DNA of 28,753 bases from assembly GCA_023853785.1 (NCBI GenBank), contig JAJIRX010000130.1, positions 1 to 28,753 of the forward strand, written 5' to 3'. Positions 21,140 to 28,753 of this stretch are shown piece after piece. Position 1 is the stretch's first letter. The number at the start of each line of letters is the position of its first letter. The notes beneath the pieces were generated by a model. The model worked only from the letters and a program-made list of their open reading frames with translations. It made no database searches and was not told the DNA's origin. Both the position numbers and the translations under genes were made by a program. The stretch comes from Psilocybe azurescens. Its lineage: Eukaryota > Basidiomycota > Agaricomycetes > Agaricales > Agrocybaceae.

Positions 21140-22580
21140 TCACTTGATGTCAGTTTCCAGATCAGAACCAACCACTTCCTTGCTCTTGGAAACAGCACGG
21201 CAGCTCTTTTTGGATGCTGGCGCCTCATTTTCCTTGTCATCTGTAGCACGCAGTCTTTTAGTTCCTATGTCCTTGCAAGGTTGACGCTTCTTCAGTGCAG
21301 GTAAGGATCCGTCTTTGATAGCTTTTTGTGATCTTGACAATGTTGTAACAGCTGAGCGGTGGTCAACTTGATGAACTTGCATGTTCCGTCATTCAAGGCA
21401 TCCAGGAGCTTGTGTAGTCCTGGAAGGGATGTGGAAAGTTCGCTCGGATTAACAAGCTTTTTGTAAGTCCATCCGATGAGCTCTAAACCATAACATTGGA
21501 CTATCTTTTCTTCATAGTCAACATACTGCATTAGCGTGTTAGGGTTGTCCATGATTTGCACTGATATAGATATGTCATTGTGAACTGGGTGTCCATTGGG
21601 AAAGGTACATACCCAGCATATCACCAATTTTCTGACAGATTTGATGTTTCATGTCATCAGCTTTCTGCTTAGAGGTACGATAAAGATCTGGATCATATAT
21701 TAATATCCAGATCAGAATGGAATACACTAAGACTTACTAATAGGATCACAACCTGCAATTCCAAACGCCTCCAGCTTAGCGCTGACATGTCCAAGATCCC
21801 AGCCTTTGTGAACTGGGACGGCAATCTTCATGTAGTCCATGAGAGCCTCAGAGGTGAAGTGCCATTTCGGTTCCATGTGATACTCTGCTGAATTCCGTAC
21901 AATGCAAAGAAGCCCTCAACACCAACGCCGCATTCTCAAACCATCTATCTTTGAAACCATGCATGTTAAGTAAAAATAATTCAATACAATTACAATACAT
22001 ACAAGCTTCCGTATGGTCCTGAGAGTGTTACTGACATCTTGTACGCGAGATTTAGCAGAGTGGCGTTGATGGTAGACACGGGAAGACACAGTGTCAGTAT
22101 GGTGAGCAACTATCTCTTTGAGTTCAGCGTCGTCCAGAGCCTCGTATTCAGCCTTAAATTCTTCACAGTGTAGTTTTAGTAGAGTGGGAGTCTCGCCGTC
22201 TAGTAAGGTATTAGGTTAGACAAAGAATTGCTAGTATACTTTAAAATACATACTTTCCCGAAGCTCCTCAGCCTTCATGTGTACAAATGCATTGTACGGA
22301 TTGACAATTCTCTGCTTGTTGATAAGGTGCACCCCAGACTGAAAAAAAGGTCAAGGAAGTAGCGATCCTTTGTATCAAATTGACGAGCCAAGTCCACGGC
22401 AGTGTTTAATGTTGATTTCATCCATTCATCGACTGCATCGTTGATTTCAGCTTGATGTTGGCTGTTACGCTCGGTACGCACAGCACGTTGAGCAAAAGTG
22501 AGTGGCGCAGCTTTTGCAGGTGCAGGATCTTGAATATCGCCAAGGGGGGAAGCTGTACAGTAGTCTGAGGCATTATCAAC
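21140..22580 (-). pseudogene. Degenerate spliced gene, mushroom hypothetical-protein family
   Basis: The function is unknown. The sequence pattern resembles a family of hypothetical proteins I associate with mushroom genomes; that is recollection, not a search. Four introns splice in phase: 22,253-22,200 (joins EELRE to NGETPTL), 22,002-21,945, 21,737-21,665 and 21,612-21,561 (joins IGDML to VQIMDNPN). Landmarks in order: AEINDAVDEWMKSTLNTAVDLA, RYFLDLFFSLG, NPYNAFVHMKAEELRE, LHCEEFKAEYEALDDAELKEI, SRVQDVSNTLRTIRKL, CIVRNSAEYHMEPKWHF, KLEAFGIAGCDPI, YVDYEEKIVQCYGLELIGWTYKKLVNPSEL, LLDALNDGTCKFIKLT. The tail has Lys/Arg clusters that could be nuclear localisation signals. Frameshifts (near 22,320, 21,910 and 21,310) and a TGA just after the second intron disable it. 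The start is uncertain. Confidence 0.7.
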
Positions 22581-22652
22581 TACATAAAAAGGGCCAGCTA
22601 GTATTTAAACTCTTCCTTAAACACAAATTTGCAAGTGTGAAGGCCAAAAGAA

Positions 22653-22780
22653 GAAATATATTTCAAGGTACATAGTAAATTACGAACACATATATTTCAT
22701 GGTAGTAAGTTACGAACACATATATTTCACGATAGTAAGTTACGAACACATATATTTCATGGTAGTAAATTATGAACACT
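22653..22780 (+). repeat. 30-bp tandem repeat, three full units plus partial flanks
   Basis: Units at 22,681-22,710, 22,711-22,740 and 22,741-22,770 begin TACGAACACATATATTTCA and differ at 3 or fewer positions. Degenerate partial units lie at 22,653-22,680 and 22,771-22,780. They are head-to-tail with no spacer and AT-rich, lying between two genes on the minus strand. Confidence 0.92.
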
Positions 22781-22910
22781 CTTTTTTCTGAGATAACATC
22801 TACAAAAAGGGATGGTTAAACTCAATGATGAGACAAAAAGAGCTAGTGTCAGTAATGGACCGGATGCCATGAAAAATCTAGCTATGTTCAATAACACAAA
22901 AGGGGAATAT

Positions 22911-24305
22911 CTATGCCAAAGAGGAAGAGATTGACTGCTCTAATTCATCGGTGTATGAATGCATCAGAGACACAAGTTCAGCCACAAGAGCATGTCCAAC
23001 ACCCAAATCCAACAGCTCATTATTCCACTTGGACATACCAATGTTATGACAAATAAGGTCTATAGCGGCATACTTATCATCCAGATGGTTGGCCTGAATG
23101 AAGGTAAGGTATGCAATAGCAGGGGTAGCTTTAGCAGGTGTGACAGGTGAATGAATGGTGGAGTTTGAAGCCGCGCCACAGGTCAATGATAAAAGGGCGG
23201 GAGAATTAGAACTATAACGTGATGGGGTTCCAGAGGAAACCCATACATTTGAAGATCCAGGTCGTGTCCTTGATGATGAGACCCTTTTGGGGGTGAGCGG
23301 AGTGGTACGAGAACTGGAAGGTGTGAGAGCCTGACGTGGTTGAGAAGAAAATGGTTTGGTTATATGGTCGATTTGGGTAAGAAGTTCTTGTTCACGTTGT
23401 TGAGAGTTAGCTAGAGCCCCCTCCGTTTGCTGAAGGATTTCCTGAACTTGACAGAGTTCTGTGTTGAGTTCGCTCTGCTTTTGAGGCACGCTGAAAGTTG
23501 GTCCGAGAGGGTGGTATCTTCGTCGTCATCATCAGAGTCAGAGAGAACAATAACGGACTGACATTGTCCGTAATAGGTGAAGATACTTGAGCCAGGTGGC
23601 GAAGCTGAAGGGTGTGCGTGCTGAGCGGGATATGGGGAGGAGTGGCAGTGGGTTTGGACAGTTTCCAAAGCTTCTCCACACATTTCTCAAACGCACAATT
23701 GTAGGGACTCCAATGTCTCGAATAAACCTTTGAATGATATCGAAAACAGCCTTCGAGGTGTGTGGTACCTCGCAAATCATATGGTTCGGAAAGTAAACAT
23801 CTGCCTTCACATACTCTGGCTGCTTTAGAGATCCAGGTCGAGTTCCGCCTTCAACATGAACAATGAGAGTGGTTCCACCAAATGTTCTGTCTAAGAGCGC
23901 AGCCTAGAAAAATTGAAAAGTTATGAACAAATATAAAAAGGACCAGCAAACAACACACCCGTATCAAAGAGTAATTCCTGTAAGCGCTTACGCAGAGTAG
24001 ACCAAAGGTCTGTTCCCTGAGCATTCCGTGGTACATTCTTGCGAAGGATCAGATATTCGCTATAGAACTTGTAGGGAGGAGACTGTCCAACGATGACTTG
24101 GCTAGGCCAGGAGCAAACCAAGCAAGGTCTGCATAGTCAAACCGATCACGGAAAGCTGTAAATATGTCTGGTTCACTGGAGAGGGTACCAAGACGACGCC
24201 ATAGATCATATATACCAACAGGATGAAATGAAAGAGATCCCCACGCAGCAGGGACTTGACCAGCATTGGGCGGAGGAGTGATAAGAGCCTCTGAAGAGTT
24301 TGCCA
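22911..24305 (-). pseudogene. Degenerate gene of unknown function
   Basis: Function not recognised. The start chosen is the ATG at 24,305 (MANSSEALITPPPNAGQVPAAWGSL). The conserved-looking N-terminus reads FHPVGIYDLWRRLGTLSSEPDIFTAFRDRFDYADLAWFAPGLA, then after a frame change near 24,070 ILRKNVPRNAQGTDLWSTLRKRLQELLFDT. An intron at about 23,958-23,904 leads to ALLDRTFGGTTLIVHVEGG, VKADVYFPNHMICEVPHTSKAVFDIIQRFIRDIGVPTIVRL, CAFEKCVEKLWKLSKPTATPP. After further frame changes the C-terminal part (23,489-22,911) has a Gln/Glu-rich probable coiled coil (LNTELCQVQEILQQTEGALA), a Ser/Thr/Pro-rich linker and a helical end. The tail could be part of the same protein. No catalytic motif is evident. It shares strand and style with the genes on both sides. 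Confidence 0.6.
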
Positions 24306-25657
24306 TGCAGGGCAGATAGAGGGACCGACATTGTGTTGCTATCAATGTTTTATTCACTCTTGAACAGGTCTTGACCCTGTCATCGTTGTATATGGTAAGA
24401 TGCGATCTTATAGAAATCGGGACTACCAAAAAAGATGACATGATGCCAATTTGGGAACATCACATCACTTAGAGAGGCCTTGATACTCAGAAGATAAAAC
24501 TCTTCATTGTATATGTATTCGCAAGTATTGACCTTGAAAAAAAAGTTTAGGTACCTGACCATTATATGTGTTATTTTATTACACTTAGCAGGTGCATATC
24601 AAGTTGTACAAGTTGGTAGAATGTACATCTGACCCAACTCATTTTTCCATTCATATTGCTAATAGGTAGCTCTAAAGCATATAAGTGGTCATATTTCCTT
24701 GTCTTCAGACAAATAGAATGCTATTGATTAATTAGAATGTGTATTATATGGCATTCACTCGTGTGATTACTCCAGGAGGTTCCAGTTATGTTGACATGTA
24801 ATATAGCTTCAAGACCTATTATCCTATGGCCCATATCAACTGCTACAAGGAAACAGCGCTATAAAGGACCATCTAGATTATATTTGTCATTTAATACTCT
24901 ACTTAGAGGTTCAGTAATGCATTAAACTACCTTGTTTTCTTTGAAGGAAGCCAAATTTTAGATTAACTTGCCACGATTTGCATCGTTTACCACACAGTAA
25001 CGATTGAAGCCATAAAGAAGCGAAGTGTAAACTTGAATTCCTGTGAAATTTCTCTTTAAAATGAGTCCAACTTATTTTTTGGCCATTCTGGACGGTTAGG
25101 ACCCCTTCTGAACTGCAGAGCAGCATTGAAAGATATCTAAAGCTCACAGTTAGAGATGCAAATACATAGAGTGAGCTGTTCTTCACGTATTTACTGTGCA
25201 GAACTGGGAGTTTATTACTATCTGAACTACACAGATACTAAATACCCTAGCATCGAGTTAAGCCTCATAGTGCAAAGAAGTATCCAGTCGGCACAATGGC
25301 CGCCGGATACTCAATATAATTCTTTTTGTCATACTGGCTTTTTCCAGGATTCAAGTTGAAGATGTTTGTGTGCAAATCAGCACTGGTGTGGTCATGTTGG
25401 CGAAAAGTAGACAACATTTTATAGGAAAGAGAGGAGGTAATGAAATAAATTTGTGTGGTGTTCGCAAGACTTCTGGTGCGAAGTGATAAAGCAGAAGCCA
25501 ACCAGTACATTGTTCAAAACCTTTTGGTCTGGAAATATAAAAATCAGTTTGAGCTCACGATGACATGGGGGTCTGGTTGCTCTAATTGTTTTCTTCGCAC
25601 TCGAAGTCCTTTGGGTAGCTATTCATTGGATTGTATTAAATGTACATTTAAAGTCAA
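24306..25657. other. Intergenic region without a supportable gene
   Basis: About 1.35 kb, moderately AT-rich. The open frames are all under 100 codons with no resemblance to known families and no splice-consistent extension that I could find. It separates the stop of the KDZ transposase from the start of the next minus-strand gene, so it would contain that gene's promoter. Confidence 0.5.
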
Positions 25658-28600
25658 TTAATTGTCTCTAATAGACACGTTCTCTAAAAGGCTAACAAAT
25701 ACATCTGTGTCTACATCTACTCCTACATTTAGATCATCAACTAAAACAGTATCGCCCACCTCCAAAACTTCGACTTCAACCTGAGTAATCCTTAATATAT
25801 CTGTTGCCCAAGAAGGAGGTGGAATATTGACATTGCGAGATGGGTCACGTCCTTTCCGTTCCCCATAAAATAAGCTACCACTGAACCCAGAGAGTTGACT
25901 TGTCTGGACAAGACGTTTAACGATAGCTTCATGGATTTTGTTGCGATACTGCCAACGAGAAGAAATCTCAAATGCAACTGAGGGATTAACAAATAAATTA
26001 GTCTGAACAGCACAATAATGGTCAACATGATCGTCATAAAGAAAAGTGAGTAGGCGACGAATTTCCACATTCAAGCGGACAATTTCTTCCTTAGCACACT
26101 TGATCTGGAAATACATGACCATACCCTCACGATTGGCTGGCTGCGCCCAGTCCATATTCAAAACATTTTGTCGGCTATCTTGTAGAAGATCGAAGTCGGC
26201 AAGATTCACGGCAGCAATGACTGACTCCCAACTCAGAGCTGGCCGTTGTGGTACTATGAGGCTGGCCATTTCGTTGTAACGTTTCAAAGCAGACTGGATA
26301 GCATCTGCTCATGTCTTGAGTGATTTGCTGATCTTCTCATGAAGTTTATAACCTGATAACAAGTTAGAATGCAGCAATGATGCAGGAATTGAACTGACAT
26401 ACCGATGCCACTCATGCCTAACTTCTTGATCTCGAAGAGGCGTTGAACAACAAGCCTCTCAAGTTCATCGAGCGCCCGGCAATATTTGGCGTTTTCACGG
26501 ACAACAACCAAGCCTGCTTGGTATTCAGGCGAAGTAGGTGCCCAACGGACTGGAATATCATTGGCCTCTTCATAACGGAGAACCTCTTCATTCTTTGCAG
26601 TCCAACGCTGGAATGTTGTGCGATATTGTGTATTGATCTTTGTGATCTGTGCGCCAGTGTACCCTTCTACAATCATCAGGCGGTCACGACTTTTATAAGC
26701 TTTTGTGGCATCGTCACTTTTCTGCCTGAATAATTATCAGCAAAATATTGAAATACTGGATTCATACTCACTTCAGCGAGCTCAGGTCGAACAGATGTTC
26801 CATGTATTCTGCGGACGCCTGCTCCTCTGCTGGCTCTGTACGTAGGCTGGCTAGATATTTGCATTCACTTTTAAGGTAGTTCTCATAGTCTTCTTGGCCG
26901 ATCTTCAGCTGCGTCAATAACTGAGCCAGACAAGGCAAGTCAATCTGGATCTTCTCAAGAGCTTGGTCATAATTCTCATATATGAAATTCCCTAAGAAAT
27001 TTGAGATAATTAGTTAAAACCAAAAATTAGAATTAAAGCAACTGACCAGAAGCGCAATGCTTGTCAAGGTCATGGAAATAGAAGTGTTCGTCTATATGCT
27101 GCTGCCGGTGATATGGCGTTGCTAGGCGGGTGACTGAGGCAAGTTCGTTGGAGCGGCAGAATGTGTGCTTGCACTCTTCAAAATCTTCCAGCCCTACCCC
27201 TTCAATGTATAGAGGATGCCATTGTACCTGACAGCCACGGTTGTGGGCATGGCTGTGGAATGCAGGAACGACACCACAAAAACGGGATGCCCTAACTTTC
27301 TCACCGAGAATACTTTTTTGAGGGTGACCGTAAAAGCACACATAATGTCATAAGCGAGACATATGTCAGACCCGAATTCCTGGAGTAACTGATTGACAAT
27401 TGCAAGAGGGTACTTCATTCTGATTTCAGAAAGTTAGAATAAGTAAAGACACAAAAAGGGTAACATACAATTCACCGCTGCAAATCATGTCACAGATAAC
27501 AAGTAAATGTCCATGACAGCAGACAGACAAAAGATCCCCGCGACCGCTAAAAGAGCATACATTTTCTTCCGCTGACCTCAGGGCCAGCATTCTTCCATCG
27601 ATCCACACAGGTATCAAGGCACTTGGCCAAATTGTCGTGCTCGGAGACATTAAGCCATGCAATTTCCTCAGAACTGAGATCTTTGTTCCCATCGGAACTG
27701 GGGTGGCCACTTGGAGATGCTTGCTCTATGGGCGCTTTCTTGATCAGGTTTGGCTACGCCTTTTTTACGAGGGGGAAAAATGCTTTGATGACTATTTCTT
27801 GATTAAATGAAGCCTTGATTTTGCAACAATGTACACACCTGTTTCACCTCGTCTTTGAATATATCCACCTCATCTGGAAGAATCCATCGCCCAGATGTTG
27901 AAGAACCAGTGTCTGTAACGGACTGACCCTGCACGGAATGCACTGTCGATAAGCTTGAGAGAATTGTTGCCGTCCATAGCAGCCAAGAGGCGGAATTTGA
28001 GTTTCGTTTCATTCTCAACTTTGTAAAGGCACGGAGGGCAGACATTTTGCCTCTCCCAGGTCTGGTTGCGTCCAAGTTCGTTTGCTACAATCCGATCTAC
28101 GGCTCGAATGATTTTGAGGTAGCAGTCGTACATTGCTGAGCTGGTCAGCCAAATAAGGTCTGTGAGGTACCTGGAGGAGTCAATTGAGATCACAGCAGAT
28201 CAGAAGAGCTTTCAACTTACAGCATAATAGTGATTCAAAGCCTTAGCAAAGGCATCCAGACTGAAGGGAGGGGAGACATGCCGTAATTGACGATAAAATC
28301 GTAGTGTTTCAATAGAAAATCCCAATTTGGGCTGTTCGGGTGACGTTGAGATGATACCAAACTTCAAGGGTGACCGCAGACGACACAGCAGATGTCTGAA
28401 AAAGGAACGAGCTCCATGGCCTGTCAAGGTGTCAGTGGAAATGTCTCGAATAGAAGTTTGAAGTGACCTTCCAAAGAAATAACCTCCATTGTCCACCCAT
28501 CCCGATCCCAATTGCCTGCATCTCTGGCACACCTTGCCATTGGAATTTCAGAAATGCGTCAACGAGATGCGGTAGCATCGACTTCCAGGCCTCGTTCTGC

Positions 28601-28753
28601 CGTTCTATTTGATCTTTTCGTGTTCGATGGTCCTTCCACTTGCTATCAAGTGAACATCAGCAATACAATTCAGTGGATGGAAACAGAAGACTTACTGCTC
28701 AGAAAGTGTCCCAAGGAACAAGTCTTGCAATTTCACTTCACCACCAGCATGGC
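25658..28753 (-). pseudogene. KDZ-type transposase (Kyakuja-Dileera-Zisupton), spliced, 5' end beyond window
   Basis: KDZ transposases move DNA transposons that are expanded in mushrooms. Seven introns of 46-55 nt fit GT-AG: 28,695-28,643, 28,220-28,171, 27,838-27,792, 27,468-27,420, 27,046-26,992, 26,771-26,726 and 26,402-26,353. Family landmarks in order: AWKSMLPHLVDAFLKF; FSIETLRFYRQLRHVSPPFSLDAF; CPPCLYKVE and MDGNNSLK (28,040-27,954); CVDRWKNAGPE; VICDMICSGEL then KYPLAIVNQLL and AYDIMCAF (Asp near 27,349); CGVVPAFHSHAHNRGCQVQWHPLY and GLEDFE (27,270-27,177); ANREGMVMYFQIKCAKEEIVRLNVEIRRLLTFL near the end. The N-terminal cysteine cluster expected upstream is outside the window. Frameshifts near 28,560, 27,940, 27,590 and 27,310 and a TGA at 26,311-26,309 make it a pseudogene. 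Confidence 0.9.

Noticed and set aside
22681..22770. CRISPR-like array of 30-bp repeats
   Set aside because: The units are directly adjacent with no unique spacers, and the host is a eukaryote; it is a minisatellite.
21140..24305. TET/JBP dioxygenase carried by the KDZ element
   Set aside because: I looked for the HxD...H...R iron/2-oxoglutarate pattern in both neighbouring genes and found nothing convincing.
24911..25661. Short open frames on both strands in the gap downstream of the KDZ transposase
   Set aside because: They have no family resemblance, no splice-consistent extension and overlapping alternatives on both strands.

Overview
The window is a gene-poor, transposon-packed stretch of a fungal nuclear genome, most likely a mushroom-forming basidiomycete (Agaricomycetes). 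The basis is the combination of a KDZ-type transposase, a RepHel Helitron, Tad-like LINEs with a triple zinc-knuckle ORF1, Ty1/copia elements, and genes cut by many ~47-73 nt GT-AG introns (GTATGT/GTAAGT donors). I saw no rRNA, tRNA or CRISPR array. Almost every recognisable gene is broken by frameshifts or stops, so this looks like old, silenced repeat territory.

Left and centre (1-14,406) is a nested stack of retrotransposons. A copia element on the minus strand (252-bp LTR at 14,134-14,385, primer-binding site, gag, protease) is interrupted twice. Within gag, LINE-2 (minus, 6,976-13,163) is bounded by a 15-bp target-site duplication (6,961-6,975 and 13,164-13,178). LINE-2 itself carries a short 3' LINE fragment, LINE-3 (plus, 12,559-12,890), with its own ~16-bp duplication. 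Within protease, the minus copia abuts exactly the outer end of the 3' LTR of a second, plus-strand copia (6,372-6,623). The pol gene of that second copia is split just before its YIDD motif by a third LINE (LINE-1, plus, 288-5,300). The 5' end of LINE-1 is lost against an iteron-rich repeat (1-287).

A second copy of that iteron repeat (14,721-15,011) ends inside, and truncates, the helicase of a minus-strand Helitron (15,012 to about 19,820). The Helitron has a Pro/Val-rich spliced N-terminus with tandem duplications, then a zinc-binding N-terminal domain, a HUH/two-tyrosine Rep nuclease and a PIF1-like helicase. From 19,820 to 21,139 there is low-complexity and pyrimidine-rich sequence without a convincing gene.

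The right part (21,140-28,753) holds three intron-rich minus-strand genes: two degenerate genes of unknown function that resemble expanded mushroom hypothetical families, and a KDZ transposase running off the right edge. Their shared strand, splicing style and decay make it possible, but unproven, that they belonged to one KDZ-associated element. The most useful results are the ordered insertion history backed by target-site duplications, a copia primer-binding site that matches the anticodon region of initiator tRNA-Met rather than its 3' end, and the two-copy iteron element with a conserved hairpin.
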